Source of the DNA: Phycisphaerae bacterium | GTDB lineage: Bacteria > Planctomycetota > Phycisphaerae > Phycisphaerales > SM1A02 | Assembly: GCA_016845245.1 (NCBI GenBank) | Contig: JAERSY010000006.1 | Coordinates: 1 to 45,718 of the forward strand | DNA length: 45,718 nt | Direction: 5' to 3' | The notes under the pieces: generated by a model | What the model was told of the DNA's origin: nothing | Databases searched by the model: none | The model's input: the letters and a program-made list of their open reading frames with translations, nothing else | Part shown: piece after piece, positions 33,370-43,418 of the stretch | Position numbering within the stretch: position 1 is the stretch's first letter | Layout of the letters: every line of letters begins with the position of its first letter | Program-made: the position numbers and the translations under genes

Positions 33370-33437
33370 TGTCAACTCTCCTAAATTATCGAACGCCAAT
33401 GCCGACTCCCGTGGCTTAGACGTCCTAACCATCCACC

Positions 33438-33503
33438 CGTCCGCAATACTCCAGTCAACACGACTGGAACGGACGATTGTTCCCTATCGGTTCACAGGAA
33501 CCG
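33438..33503 (-). promoter_or_regulatory. Structured leader region upstream of porin 3
   Basis: The 254 bases between porin 3 and radA hold no gene. Within them CGTCCG and CGGACG bracket an inner stem CCAGTC/GACTGG (33438-33475), and CGGTTC/GAACCG form another hairpin (33488-33503). If the promoter lies beyond 33530, both fold in the porin 3 leader RNA, where they could protect the message or control its translation. No known riboswitch class is recognised. Confidence 0.4.
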
Positions 33504-33623
33504 AAAAGTTGAAGGCGGGATAGTACCCAATCCACAAGATTTGGCTATACCTCCCGCGGAAAACATGTAAAAAAAGGTGTCATTTTGCAATTTTTTGACC
33601 TTAACTTGCTGTAAATAAACAAC

Positions 33624-35060
33624 TTAAACACTTCCATTAAAACCCGATTTTTCTCCGTCCGATAACCTGTTATTTGATGGTATTGAAATCCCATTTTTCT
33701 GAATAAAGGTCACCAGATCGCCCACTGAAGCAACGTAAGTGAGGTTTTTGTCGCCGCCCTCGTTACGAGTTATCGGAACTATGTTTTGTGAGAAACCTCT
33801 TTTTACGATCTGTTTTACCCGCTGTTCCCTATGCGGGACGTTTCTGACCCTCCCATCAAGCCCAATTTCGCCATACATCGCGACGCTTCGCGGCAAACTC
33901 ATATTTAGACGAGCACAGATAATCGCACAACAAATCGCTAAATCTGTTGCTGGCTCCCGAATTTGTAACCCGCCAACAATATTTGCGTATACATCTTGAT
34001 CAACAAACTCGAGGCCCGCATGTTGCTCGAGCACTGCCGTTAGCCGCGTGAGGCGTGAGCTATCAAATCCGGTTGCCCTTCTGCGAGCTTGCCCGAACAA
34101 CGTTCCCGCAGTGAGCGCTTGTACTTCAACAAGCAAACAACGTGACCCATGCATCACCGGACACACAATAGAACCTAAGCCCTCGTGCTCCTCTTGTAAT
34201 AGAAAGGATGCAACATCATCAACATTGTGTAATCCTTTCGCCGTCATCTCAAACAATCCAATCTCAAGCGTCGTGCCAAAACGGTTCTTAATGGACCGGA
34301 GCCCGCGCAGCGCATCATGCCTATCCCCCTCAAAGGAAAGTACGACATCAACCATGTGCTCGAGCATGCGTGGGCCTGCAACCAAACCTTCTTTAGTCAT
34401 ATGCCCAACAATACAAACACATATGCCCCGCTCGCGCGCAAGATGAATGAGCGACATGCAGCATTGCTGGATTTGCGACGTGCTTCCAATTGGTTTCTCA
34501 ACTGACGATTGATGCAACATCTGGATTGAATCAATAATGAGCATTGATGGCTCATGTGTTTCAACCGCCTGCTCGATGTTGTCAAGGTTCGTATCCGCAA
34601 TGATGTACAACTTAGAACACGCTTTTTCAACATCGCTATTTAAGCGAACGGCTCTCATTTTCGATTGATATGCAGATTCTTCGCTCGTTGCGTAGATGAC
34701 GCAGTGTTCTTCTTCAGCAATTGCCATGGATAACTGCATCATCAGCGTAGACTTCCCAATGCCGGGGTCACCGCCGATGAGTACAACTGACCCCTTCACA
34801 AGTCCGCCCCCAAGCACATTGTCAAGTTCACTTATTCCAGTCTCGAGCCGCTTTACGTTTGGCGACTGAATCTCAGCAATTTGCAAGACCTCGGTCGACA
34901 GCTCACTTGCAACACGCTCACTCCGCGTTCCAAACTTGTTCCGCGATACGACGCACTCCTTTATTGTGTCCCATTCACCGCAGGCGGAGCACAGCCCTGA
35001 CCACGAAACATATGTTTCCTCGCACGACTGGCAACGATACATTCTTTTTGTTTGAACCAT
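33624..35060 (-). CDS. radA: DNA repair protein RadA/Sms
   Basis: A 478-residue RecA-like ATPase that drives branch migration of recombination intermediates. A four-cysteine zinc finger (C10, C13, C24, C27), Walker A GGDPGIGKST (96-105), the RadA-specific KNRFG motif near 260 and a C-terminal Lon-protease-like domain (GLQIREPATDLAICCAII, GEIGLDGRVRNV) are all in place. Length fits the family (about 450-480). The ATG at 35060 is used; an in-frame GTG two codons earlier is possible. Its neighbours do not suggest an operon with repair genes. Confidence 0.96.
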   Translation of the reverse strand: MVQTKRMYRCQSCEETYVSWSGLCSACGEWDTIKECVVSRNKFGTRSERVASELSTEVLQIAEIQSPNVKRLETGISELDNVLGGGLVKGSVVLIGGDPGIGKSTLMMQLSMAIAEEEHCVIYATSEESAYQSKMRAVRLNSDVEKACSKLYIIADTNLDNIEQAVETHEPSMLIIDSIQMLHQSSVEKPIGSTSQIQQCCMSLIHLARERGICVCIVGHMTKEGLVAGPRMLEHMVDVVLSFEGDRHDALRGLRSIKNRFGTTLEIGLFEMTAKGLHNVDDVASFLLQEEHEGLGSIVCPVMHGSRCLLVEVQALTAGTLFGQARRRATGFDSSRLTRLTAVLEQHAGLEFVDQDVYANIVGGLQIREPATDLAICCAIICARLNMSLPRSVAMYGEIGLDGRVRNVPHREQRVKQIVKRGFSQNIVPITRNEGGDKNLTYVASVGDLVTFIQKNGISIPSNNRLSDGEKSGFNGSV

Positions 35061-35126
35061 GGACACAATCGTAATCGCCGTATTGACGACACCATGTCAC
35101 CCGTGCATTTGTGGAAAGTTGAGAAC

Positions 35127-35315
35127 TTACGTACGCCGCTTGCGTTTCCGCTCGCTTCGCAGTGCCCACACTGACCAGTCACGCATCGCTTTCCGCCGCT
35201 GGTCATTACTCAACGAAAACTCACCGTCCTTACCAAACGCCGTCTCTTTTCGCCACGAAAGATAACTGCCCTTTGATTGCTTCCCTTTGCATGTCACATA
35301 GAGCTTGATGGCCAT
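35127..35315 (-). CDS. Small basic protein of unknown function
   Basis: A 62-residue frame with a non-random look: MAIKLYVTCKGKQSKGSYLS, then WRKETAFGKDGEFSL, and an Arg/Lys-rich end (RSERKRKRRT) that could bind nucleic acid or ribosomes. I do not recognise it. The ATG at 35315 has GGTGG 7 bases upstream; a longer form from 35351 begins 2 bases after the nuoH stop. It fills most of the 293-base space between nuoH and radA on the same strand as both, which argues for a real gene. Confidence 0.5.
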   Translation of the reverse strand: MAIKLYVTCKGKQSKGSYLSWRKETAFGKDGEFSLSNDQRRKAMRDWSVWALRSERKRKRRT

Positions 35316-35353
35316 CAAGAATCCACCAAACTGTTCGCACAGCCGTCCCATGT

Positions 35354-36556
35354 TTATTTTGTTGCCATCTCCTGAGTCGGCGCACTAAACCGGCTGCCGA
35401 TGAGCTCAACCTTCTTATTCGTATCACTCGTTGGCAAGAGCGGTCGTGCAATCGCCATGATGGCAAGCGCGATGATTGAACCCGTCCAAAGATAATCGGT
35501 GTACCCAAGGTATACATAGATTGAAACGACTAACACGAGTAACAGTGAGGTAGGAATCATGCCTTCCCACGCAAGTCGCATGAGTTGGTCAAACCTAAAT
35601 CGTGGCAGCGTCCACCGAACCATCATTGCAAGGAAGATCAGCAAGAACACTTTGCCAAGCACAATGCCAAACTGCAACAGAATCATGAAGATTGAACCAG
35701 TCGCAGGCAAATCCCATCCAGTCACTGGATTGATCGACCACCCACCAAGGAAGAGCGTGACAAAGAATGCTGAGCCAACAAAGAGGTGAATGTACTCGCC
35801 CATGAAGAAGAGCGCCCACCGCATCGATGAATACTCTGTATGCCAGCCACCAATCAATTCTTGCTCTGCTTCAGCGAGGTCAAATGGCGCTCTGTTTGCT
35901 TCAGCAAGCAAGCAAATGTAAAACAAAATGGCAACAAGTGGTTGCTGCACAATGTTCCACTGACCACCAAGTTGTTGAGCGACGATTGTTTCAGGAAGCA
36001 ATGTTCCTGATGCAAGAATAACGCACAACAAACAGAGTCCCATGGGAATCTCATAACTAATGATTTGAGCACTTGCTCGTAATCCACCAATAAATGAGTA
36101 CTTGTTGTTAGATGCCCAACCACCAACACCAACGCCATACACGCCGAGCGAGCCGGTCGCGATGAGGTAGACAACACCAATGTTAATATTCGCCCCCATG
36201 ATTGAGACGGTGTCGCCGCTTGCAAGGACAAGCCCACCAGCCCATGGAATAACGAGAAAGCCAATCATCGCAGGAATCACTGTAAAAGCAGGCGCAAGCA
36301 CAAAGAGACCTTTGTCGACACCCTTTGGCATGAAGTCCTCTTTAAAGAACAACTTGACACCATCAGCAATGGGCTGCAACAACCCTTGGAATCCCACACG
36401 GTTTGGACCGATGCGATCTTGAACCCACGCACACACCTTGCGTTCGAGCAAAATGAGGTACGCTGCAGCTCCAAGTGCAAGGTGCAAGATGAGCAAAATC
36501 ACAATCACAGAAGTGATGACTTGCGGTGTTAAGAATGATGGGAGCCACTCAGGCAT
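35354..36556 (-). CDS. nuoH: NADH-quinone oxidoreductase subunit H
   Basis: A 400-residue, 8-9-helix membrane subunit of respiratory complex I that forms much of the quinone site. The family motif ERKVCAWVQDRIGPNRVG (about 38-55) is intact, followed by QPIADGVKLFFKEDFMP, and EANRAPFDLAEAEQELIGG (about 200-220) carries the conserved acidic residues near the quinone tunnel. It is full length or slightly longer than usual (about 320-350), the extra part at the C-terminus. No other nuo gene is in the window: carB lies 9 bases upstream and a small ORF downstream. Whether the rest of complex I is elsewhere cannot be seen. Confidence 0.95.
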   Translation of the reverse strand: MPEWLPSFLTPQVITSVIVILLILHLALGAAAYLILLERKVCAWVQDRIGPNRVGFQGLLQPIADGVKLFFKEDFMPKGVDKGLFVLAPAFTVIPAMIGFLVIPWAGGLVLASGDTVSIMGANINIGVVYLIATGSLGVYGVGVGGWASNNKYSFIGGLRASAQIISYEIPMGLCLLCVILASGTLLPETIVAQQLGGQWNIVQQPLVAILFYICLLAEANRAPFDLAEAEQELIGGWHTEYSSMRWALFFMGEYIHLFVGSAFFVTLFLGGWSINPVTGWDLPATGSIFMILLQFGIVLGKVFLLIFLAMMVRWTLPRFRFDQLMRLAWEGMIPTSLLLVLVVSIYVYLGYTDYLWTGSIIALAIMAIARPLLPTSDTNKKVELIGSRFSAPTQEMATK

Positions 36557-36565
36557 AGGTCGAAA

Positions 36566-39500
36566 TTATACAGTCGATGGGGCGGACTTTTCTTCACATT
36601 CACTCAATGTTCCGAAGTAATCCTGAAGTGCAGAAACTGACCAAGTGCCTCCACGAAGCGCTTCGATTGCAGCGACGGCTGCCTTCGCGCCTGTAATGGT
36701 TGTCAACATTGGAATTCTCGCTTCAACAGCGGTCGCTCTGATTTGGCCTTCGTCTGTTTGAGCACCAGTTCGTGTTGGCGTGTTGATGATGAGGTCAATT
36801 TCGCCATTGGCGATTTTGTCGAGAATGTTTGGTCTCGCACCTTCTGAAATTTTACGGATGAGCGTCGTGTCAACACTTTGCATCTTGAGAAGTTGATGTG
36901 TTCCGCTTGTGGTGAAGACTTCAAAGCCCATTGATACGAGGGCGCGAGCAACCGGAATCGCATGTTCCTTATCGCTCTCACGAACGGACAAGAACACTTG
37001 ACCAGAGGTTGGAAGCGAACGGCTCACTGACATCTTTGCCTTTGCAAGTGCAATTGGAAGTGAGAGGTCCATGCCCATGACTTCACCTGTTGAACGCATT
37101 TCAGGCCCAAGCACGACATCAACACCAGGGAACTTTTCAAATGGGAATGCGGGCTCTTTCACTGCGAAGAAACCAGTCTCGGAGACTTCACGAACGCCAA
37201 GTGATGAGAGCGATGCACCCATCATGACTTTCGCAGCGATGTTTGACCACCCAATGCCTTTCGCCTTTGCGACAAATGGCACCGTTCGTGAAGCCCTTGG
37301 GTTGACTTCAATCACGTAGACTTGTTCGTCCTTCACCGCGAATTGAACATTCATTAAACCGCGAACTTGCAACCGCTCTGCCATCGCGCACGCTTGTCGT
37401 TTGAGTTCATCAACGATAGACTTCGGAAGTGAGTATGGTGGCAGCACGCACGAGCTATCGCCACTGTGAATCCCCGCTTGTTCGATGTGTTCCATGACGC
37501 CGCACACAATGGCTTGCGGCGCGTCTTGAGCAATGTCCATTTGGGAAGAAGAGGTTTCCTCATGTGGCACAAAGTCTGCGACAACATCCACATCAACTTC
37601 AATTGCTTCTGATAGGAAGCGGTCAATCAGCACAGGTGCGTCTGACAAATCAGAAACGTCTACTGCAGTTTGCATGTAATACCGAAGCGCGTCTTCATCA
37701 TTACAAATTTCCATGCCTCGGCCGCCCAAAACATAACTTGGACGCACCAATACTGGATACCCAATGCCGCTTGCAATGTCGACTGCTTGTTCAAGCGAAT
37801 ACGCAATGCCGTTCTCTGGCTGTTTCAGCCCAAGTTCATCAAGCATCGCTTTAAATCTGTCGCGGTCCTCAGCCAAATCGATGGCTTCTAGACCTGTACC
37901 AACGATGGGGACGCCAGCTTTCGCAAGACCATGCGCAAGATTTAGTGGCGTTTGTCCGCCAAACTGAACAATGACGCCAACGACATTACCCGTTCGCGTT
38001 TGAGTATCAATCCCACCACCATTGAGTCGCTCCAAAATATTCAATGTATCTTCGAGCGTCAGTGGTTCAAAGAAGAGCAAATCACTTGTGTCGAAATCTG
38101 TACTCACAGTTTCAGGATTTGAATTGACCATTACGGACTCAAAGCCCATCTCTTTTGCGGCAAACGACGCTTGGCAACAACAGTAGTCAAACTCAATGCC
38201 CTGACCGATTCGGTTTGGTCCACCACCAAGGATGACGAGTTTCTGTTCGTCAGTGATTCGCACTTCATCATCGACGTAAGACGACCCATCAACTGCGTAC
38301 AGCGGTTGTTCGTACGTTGAATAGTAATATGGTGTTGCGGCTTCAAACTCTGCTGCACAAGTATCAACAAGTTTGTAGACGGGTTCAATCTTGAGCGACT
38401 TACGGAACGCTCTTACTTTTAGAATTGACTCTGTTGAAACAACCCCAAAGTAGAGATATGCAAGTTGCGGGTCTGAAAAACCGAGTTCTTTTGCCCTCGC
38501 CATGAGTGATGCGGACATCTCTTCAAGTGTATCGATTGCACACAATTCATCTTCAAACTCAACAAGTTGTTTCATTTGGTCAAGGAACCACGGATCAATC
38601 ATTGTGAGCTCATGAAGCCGTTCTACGGAATACCCGCACTTCATCGCATACCTGATGTAATACATGCGTCCTTGACTTGGCACAGTGAGCTTACGAATCA
38701 TCGTGTCTTCGTCGATGGGCCATTCAGCATCTTCATCTTGACGAGTCGAGCGAAGCCATAAGTCATTTTTATCAAGACCGTAGCCAAAGCGTTTGACTTC
38801 CATTGAACGAATCGCTTTTTGAAAACTCTCTTTAAACGTTCGACCAATGCTCATCGCTTCACCAACAGACTTCATCTGCGTCGTGAGTGTTTCATTCGCT
38901 TCTGGAAACTTTTCAAACGTCCAGCGTGGCATTTTTGTCACGACGTAATCGATGGACGGTTCAAAACAAGCCGACGTTGTTTGCGTGATGTCATTTCTAA
39001 GTTCATCAAGCGTGTAACCGACTGCAAGTTTCGCTGCAATTCGAGCAATGGGGAATCCGGTTGCTTTTGATGCAAGTGCTGAACTGCGTGAAACACGCGG
39101 ATTCATTTCAATCACGACGAGGTCGCCATCCGCAGGATTCACAGCGAACTGAACGTTAGAGCCGCCTGTGTCAACACCAACTTCACGCATGATGGCAATC
39201 GCGCCATCTCGCATTCGCTGATATTCCTTGTCAGTCAATGTTTGAATCGGCGCAACTGTAATTGAGTCGCCTGTATGAACGCCCATTGCGTCGATGTTTT
39301 CAATACCGCACACAATGACGCAGTTGTCGTTTTTGTCCCGCACAACTTCGAGTTCATACTCTTTCCAGCCGAGCAGGGATTTATCTATCAAGACTTGGTT
39401 AATGCGAGAGGCATCGATACCGCGTTTCACAATTTCTTCAAACTCGTCTCTGTTGTATGCAATGCCGCCACCGGTTCCGCCAAGCGTAAATGCTGGCCTA

Positions 39501-40018
39501 ATAATCGCAGGCAACCCAATCTCTTCAAGGAAGGCGTTTGCCTCTTCCATTGTCGAGACCGTCTCACTTCGCGCTTGGGACAACCCAGTGCGTTCAACGA
39601 CTTGCCTGAATGCCTCACGATCTTCTGCTTTGAAAATGACATCGCGAGATGCCCCAATCATTTCAACACCAAACTCTTCTAAGGTTCCAATCTCATCAAG
39701 TTCACACGCACAATTGAGTGCTGTTTGACCGCCCAATGTCGGAAGGAGCGCATCGATGGGATGCCCTGCATCAATCTCTTTTTGTAAAACACGCCTGACG
39801 GCATCAGGCGTGATTGGTTCAATATAGGTTCGATCAGAGAATTCTGGGTCCGTCATAATCGTCGCTGGATTGGAGTTCACCAACACAACACGATAGCCCT
39901 CCTCTTGAAGGGCTTTGCACGCTTGAGTGCCCGAATAATCAAATTCACATCCTTGACCAATAACAATTGGTCCAGAGCCGAGTATCAGAATCGATTGAAT
40001 ATCATCTCTACGAGGCAT
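36566..40018 (-). CDS. carB: Carbamoyl-phosphate synthase large subunit
   Basis: An 1150-residue enzyme making carbamoyl phosphate for arginine and pyrimidine synthesis. It has two ATP-grasp halves, the first opening [20 protein letters not shown] and containing [10 protein letters not shown], the second opening near 560 with [20 protein letters not shown] and containing [10 protein letters not shown], and a C-terminal MGS-like regulatory domain ([18 protein letters not shown] onwards). It is about 75 residues longer than the E. coli enzyme, partly through an acidic insertion around [12 protein letters not shown] in the second half. The small subunit gene carA is not in the window. It is followed at 9 bases by nuoH. 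Confidence 0.97.
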   Translation of the reverse strand: MPRRDDIQSILILGSGPIVIGQGCEFDYSGTQACKALQEEGYRVVLVNSNPATIMTDPEFSDRTYIEPITPDAVRRVLQKEIDAGHPIDALLPTLGGQTALNCACELDEIGTLEEFGVEMIGASRDVIFKAEDREAFRQVVERTGLSQARSETVSTMEEANAFLEEIGLPAIIRPAFTLGGTGGGIAYNRDEFEEIVKRGIDASRINQVLIDKSLLGWKEYELEVVRDKNDNCVIVCGIENIDAMGVHTGDSITVAPIQTLTDKEYQRMRDGAIAIMREVGVDTGGSNVQFAVNPADGDLVVIEMNPRVSRSSALASKATGFPIARIAAKLAVGYTLDELRNDITQTTSACFEPSIDYVVTKMPRWTFEKFPEANETLTTQMKSVGEAMSIGRTFKESFQKAIRSMEVKRFGYGLDKNDLWLRSTRQDEDAEWPIDEDTMIRKLTVPSQGRMYYIRYAMKCGYSVERLHELTMIDPWFLDQMKQLVEFEDELCAIDTLEEMSASLMARAKELGFSDPQLAYLYFGVVSTESILKVRAFRKSLKIEPVYKLVDTCAAEFEAATPYYYSTYEQPLYAVDGSSYVDDEVRITDEQKLVILGGGPNRIGQGIEFDYCCCQASFAAKEMGFESVMVNSNPETVSTDFDTSDLLFFEPLTLEDTLNILERLNGGGIDTQTRTGNVVGVIVQFGGQTPLNLAHGLAKAGVPIVGTGLEAIDLAEDRDRFKAMLDELGLKQPENGIAYSLEQAVDIASGIGYPVLVRPSYVLGGRGMEICNDEDALRYYMQTAVDVSDLSDAPVLIDRFLSEAIEVDVDVVADFVPHEETSSSQMDIAQDAPQAIVCGVMEHIEQAGIHSGDSSCVLPPYSLPKSIVDELKRQACAMAERLQVRGLMNVQFAVKDEQVYVIEVNPRASRTVPFVAKAKGIGWSNIAAKVMMGASLSSLGVREVSETGFFAVKEPAFPFEKFPGVDVVLGPEMRSTGEVMGMDLSLPIALAKAKMSVSRSLPTSGQVFLSVRESDKEHAIPVARALVSMGFEVFTTSGTHQLLKMQSVDTTLIRKISEGARPNILDKIANGEIDLIINTPTRTGAQTDEGQIRATAVEARIPMLTTITGAKAAVAAIEALRGGTWSVSALQDYFGTLSECEEKSAPSTV

Positions 40019-40097
40019 ACGAATTCAGAAGTCTGCATGCGCAAACTTGTGGCAGAATAACGACCAAATCGCTTCTCGGCTAGGATATATACAGAGA

Positions 40098-40805
40098 ATG
40101 TTGGCGATTACTGTCCTTATTGTTGTTTGGTGCCTTCTCATCGCAGTTGTGCAGCACATCATCCTTCCAATGCTTGGCAGACGAGTCATGGGTGATGGGC
40201 AAACTGCCGTCATCTGGTACTTCAATCTAGCATATGTGCACCTCATTCACCGCCTCAAGGCCGTTGGTGTAGAGATCATCCCTCAATCCATCAAGCCCGG
40301 TCCTATCGTTGTGGTTGCAAATCACCAAAGCCCAGTAGACCCCCTGCTGATTCAATCGAAATGCAGGTTTAAGATTCGGTGGCTGATGGCATCTGAATAC
40401 ATGGCGGACTCCCTTTCACTCGTTTGGGAGCTGTCTGAAGCGATCCCAGTGAACCGAGACGGGCAAGATTCCACGGCGCTCCGTTTAGCCCTGCGTCACT
40501 TAAAATCGGGCGGCGTCATCGGACTCTTTCCAGAAGGGCGCATTGAGGGCGGGCGAACTGCGATTCAACCCTTCAATGAGGGCGCTGGCGCAATGATTGC
40601 AAAAACGAATGCGAAAGTGCTCCTTGCGATGGTTGACGGGACCCCCACGAATGATGACATCGAAGATGCAATGTTTGAACGCTCGCATTCCACCGTGCGA
40701 TTCTTTGATTTCCTTTCATTCCCAGAGTCAATGAACGGCAGTGAAATAACTTCTGCATTACGAGAACGATTTGCCGAAGAAACAGGATGGCCATTGGTAG
40801 ACTAA
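40098..40805 (+). CDS. plsC: 1-acyl-glycerol-3-phosphate acyltransferase (PlsC type)
   Basis: A 235-residue membrane-bound acyltransferase with an N-terminal helix (LAITVLIVVWCLLIAVV). The HX4D catalytic motif is NHQSPVDP and the glycerophosphate-binding motif is GLFPEGRIEGG; VPVNRDG-like IPVNRDGQDS lies between them. It would make phosphatidic acid from lysophosphatidic acid. The ATG at 40098 begins the hydrophobic segment; an in-frame TTG at 40047 is the only earlier start. It is divergent from carB and leads a run with ruvA, the guanylyltransferase and ruvX. Confidence 0.88.
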   Translation: MLAITVLIVVWCLLIAVVQHIILPMLGRRVMGDGQTAVIWYFNLAYVHLIHRLKAVGVEIIPQSIKPGPIVVVANHQSPVDPLLIQSKCRFKIRWLMASEYMADSLSLVWELSEAIPVNRDGQDSTALRLALRHLKSGGVIGLFPEGRIEGGRTAIQPFNEGAGAMIAKTNAKVLLAMVDGTPTNDDIEDAMFERSHSTVRFFDFLSFPESMNGSEITSALRERFAEETGWPLVD

Positions 40806-40809
40806 TAGA

Positions 40810-41427
40810 GTGATTACGCGAATCAAAGGGAAACTCATCAACGTGCAAGCGTGTGAAGCGATACTTGAAGTTGACGCACTCACGTACGCCCTACTTGTGC
40901 CTGCAGCTGACATTCCAACGCTCCAATCTCAAATTGGTTCTGAAGTCATGTTCCATACGATTCATTACATGGAATCCCAATCACAAGGGACTTCCTTTGC
41001 ACCGCGGCTCATCGGGTTTTCAAATGAGACTAGCCGAGCATTTTTTGAATTGTTTACAACGGTCAAAGGCATTGGAAATCGTAAGGCGCTCAGGGCGCTT
41101 GTTCGACCGTTTCAAGAAACTGCGACTGCAATTGCGCAGCGAGATGTTTCTTCACTAACGGATTTGCCTGAGATTGGCAAACGGTCTGCAGAAACGATTA
41201 TCGCAGCGCTCCACGGCAAAGTGGATGCGTTCACTGGACACGCAGCATCTGTCATCGAAACGAGTGGTTCCCCGTTCTACAGCGATGCAATTGAAATGTT
41301 GATGCAACTCGGCGAGACTCGAAAAGACGCACGACTGCTCGTCAATAAAGTCATTGAAAGCGAGCCCGACATGGATTCCGCAGACCAAATTGTTCAGGCA
41401 TCATTCCAGTTGAAAGGGAAGACATGA
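40810..41427 (+). CDS. ruvA: Holliday junction DNA helicase subunit RuvA
   Basis: A 205-residue protein with the three RuvA parts: an OB-fold (MITRIKGKLINVQACEAILE to about 65), a helix-hairpin-helix core (TTVKGIGNRKALRAL and LPEIGKRSAETIIAAL, about 75-135) and a small C-terminal domain that contacts RuvB. It binds four-way junctions and loads RuvB. The start is GTG at 40810, 4 bases after the plsC stop. ruvB and ruvC are not adjacent. It overlaps the following guanylyltransferase by 4 bases. Confidence 0.95.
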   Translation: MITRIKGKLINVQACEAILEVDALTYALLVPAADIPTLQSQIGSEVMFHTIHYMESQSQGTSFAPRLIGFSNETSRAFFELFTTVKGIGNRKALRALVRPFQETATAIAQRDVSSLTDLPEIGKRSAETIIAALHGKVDAFTGHAASVIETSGSPFYSDAIEMLMQLGETRKDARLLVNKVIESEPDMDSADQIVQASFQLKGKT

Positions 41428-42497
41428 GACATGCCATGATTATGGCTGGTGGAAGTGGAACGCGGCTCTGGCCAATGAGTAGAGGTCAAGTACCCAAGCA
41501 ACTCATTCCATTATTCGATGGTGTTTCATTACTCGGCATTGCTGCCAACCGGTTAGACGGAATCGTCCCAAGTGACAGACAGTGGATTTGTGCAGGCGCT
41601 TCACATGAAGCGTCAGTTTATAACGCTGTCCCCAACCTCGAACGCGGACACCTCATCGGCGAACCAATGGGAAGAGACACGCTCAACGCAGTTGCGCTTA
41701 CCGCAGCAGTCCTCCACCATCAAGATAAAGACGCTGTGTTTGCTGTACTCACCGCAGACCACATCATCACGCCTCAAGAAGAATTCGCTCGCTGTCTAGA
41801 TGTTGGGTTCTCCCTCGCTGAAGATGCAAACAATCGATTTGTTACATTTGGCATTACACCAACGTATCCAGCAACTGGGTATGGATATGTTGAACTTGGT
41901 GCTGCGATCGGAGAGCATGCACATGCTTGCGTTCGATTCGTCGAGAAACCAGACGAAGCAACCGCGACCTCATATATAGAGTCGGGAAACTTTGCTTGGA
42001 ATAGCGGGATGTTCATCTTCCACGCTGGCACGTTCTTAGAAACGTTAAAGCGGGTCCAACCAGAAAACTACGCTGGCATCGAAACAATCGCAAGTGCGCT
42101 TGGAAGTGAAGAAGAACAGTCTGCGATTGAATCAGTCTACCCAACCCTTCCCAAAGTGAGCGTTGACTATGGCATGATGGAGCCCGCCTCAGATGACGAT
42201 GCCATCGAGATTTGCACCGTTCCAATGAACGTGACATGGCTTGATGTTGGTTCATGGCCAACCTATGGCGAGACGCTTGAAGCGGATGCGAATGGCAATC
42301 GAAGTGATACCCCAACAGTGCACCTTGATTCAGAAAACGTGCTCTCTGTCTCATCAAACAAAGAACATACGATTACAACCATTGGCTGCAAAGACCTCAT
42401 TATTGTGCACACTCCCGACGCGACGCTCGTCTTCCCTGCGAGTGAAGCGCAGCGTGTCAAGGAAATGCATTCCATCGTTGATGCATCACTTCAATGA
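41424..42497 (+). CDS. manC: Mannose-1-phosphate guanylyltransferase
   Basis: A 357-residue nucleotidyltransferase making GDP-mannose from GTP and mannose-1-phosphate. The signature MAGGSGTRLWPMSRGQVPKQ (8-27) is complete, VLTADHIITPQEEF, FVEKPDEATA and AWNSGMFIF mark the sugar-phosphate pocket. It lacks the C-terminal cupin (isomerase) domain of bifunctional AlgA/ManC, so it is monofunctional. GDP-mannose would feed glycans such as those made by the sulfotransferase/glycosyltransferase cluster at the left end. It overlaps ruvA and ruvX by 4 bases each (ATGA). Confidence 0.93.
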   Translation: MRHAMIMAGGSGTRLWPMSRGQVPKQLIPLFDGVSLLGIAANRLDGIVPSDRQWICAGASHEASVYNAVPNLERGHLIGEPMGRDTLNAVALTAAVLHHQDKDAVFAVLTADHIITPQEEFARCLDVGFSLAEDANNRFVTFGITPTYPATGYGYVELGAAIGEHAHACVRFVEKPDEATATSYIESGNFAWNSGMFIFHAGTFLETLKRVQPENYAGIETIASALGSEEEQSAIESVYPTLPKVSVDYGMMEPASDDDAIEICTVPMNVTWLDVGSWPTYGETLEADANGNRSDTPTVHLDSENVLSVSSNKEHTITTIGCKDLIIVHTPDATLVFPASEAQRVKEMHSIVDASLQ

Positions 42498-42901
42498 ATT
42501 ACCTTGCAGTTGATTTAGGGGACAAGCGAACGGGGCTTGCAGTTGGGGATGACGTCATTCAAATCGTGCAGCCCATCGTCGTCCTCGAAGTCCCGATTGG
42601 CAAGCAACTCATTGAGGAACTTCAATCCATCATTGCTGAACATGGAATAGATTGCATCGTCATGGGGCTTCCACTGAACATGGATGGAAGCGAAAGTAAC
42701 CGAAGCAAACTCACGCAATCATTTGCAGATGAACTTCAACGAGCGACTAATATTCCAATCAAATTTCAGGATGAACGCCTTACAAGTGCTGCAGCAGAAG
42801 AACATCTCAAACAGAGTGGCAAGACGCACAAACAGAAAAAGAAAATGCGTGACGCACTTGCTGCCGCTGAAATTCTTAAAGATTTTCTTCACTCAAACTG
42901 A
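42494..42901 (+). CDS. ruvX: YqgF/RuvX-family Holliday junction resolvase-like nuclease
   Basis: A 135-residue RNase H-fold protein. Its acidic active-site residues lie in LAVDLGDKRTGLAVGD (4-19), in IVMGLPLNMDGS (the strand bearing E/D in the family) and in FQDERLTS. In E. coli the homolog processes the 5' end of pre-16S rRNA; a role in recombination is also proposed. It is the last gene of the plsC-ruvA-manC-ruvX run and converges with the next gene, overlapping 26 bases. Confidence 0.93.
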   Translation: MNYLAVDLGDKRTGLAVGDDVIQIVQPIVVLEVPIGKQLIEELQSIIAEHGIDCIVMGLPLNMDGSESNRSKLTQSFADELQRATNIPIKFQDERLTSAAAEEHLKQSGKTHKQKKKMRDALAAAEILKDFLHSN

Positions 42902-43418
42902 TTGTTGATGTAAACCAAAAGACTTGCTCGTGATTTGGCAACCCTGTGGAAGCGACAAACTTTTTTCGTTCATCGGCAATCACAAGGAACATCGAACACC
43001 TATCAGCAAACGCTGGTGTGACACGGTCGACATCTTCAACACTAATCACTGCGCAATCAAAATGAACATCATCTTCAGTTTCGCTTAATGTTGTTGCGTC
43101 AATTGGATGTGCATTTTCTTCCGGCATGCCTGAGTGAAATGCAATCGTTTGGAATGCTTCTTCATCATCGCTTGTCAGTTTCCACAATTGCGTTGCATTC
43201 CACGGCATCCCTCTAAGGTCAGGGTCAACCATGAGTTGTTGATAGAGACGGTCAAGCAATTCGCTTGAACTTAAGACAAACTTGAATTCTCCGGTCGTTT
43301 CAACACAAGTAATCGCTTTTGACATGAGTTGCCGCGTCGCGCGATCGAGACGCTCATCGTCACATTCAATTGCGATAACAATGCCTTCTGGAAGTTGTTG
43401 TGCTCTCTCCTTGGTCAT
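42876..43418 (-). CDS. Diverged 6-phosphogluconolactonase/NagB-like protein
   Basis: A 180-residue protein that reads like a shortened 6-phosphogluconolactonase: ELLDRLYQQLMVDPDL, GMPWNATQLWKLTSDDEEA (PGLs have WxxVHxFWGDER here), and DRVTPAFADRCSMFLVIADE, matching the PGL block before K-x-E. The catalytic GxDGHTASLFPG segment is absent, replaced by ETEDDVHFDCAVISVED, and the GDER motif is changed to TSDDE. It may be a non-catalytic or re-purposed relative; the similarity is by eye. Its start overlaps the esterase stop by 4 bases, so they are cotranscribed. Confidence 0.55.
   Translation of the reverse strand: MTKERAQQLPEGIVIAIECDDERLDRATRQLMSKAITCVETTGEFKFVLSSSELLDRLYQQLMVDPDLRGMPWNATQLWKLTSDDEEAFQTIAFHSGMPEENAHPIDATTLSETEDDVHFDCAVISVEDVDRVTPAFADRCSMFLVIADERKKFVASTGLPNHEQVFWFTSTISLSEENL

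Noticed and set aside
39275-39728. Two plus-strand open frames of 135 and 144 codons inside carB
   Set aside because: Antisense to conserved ATP-grasp sequence; no family features of their own.
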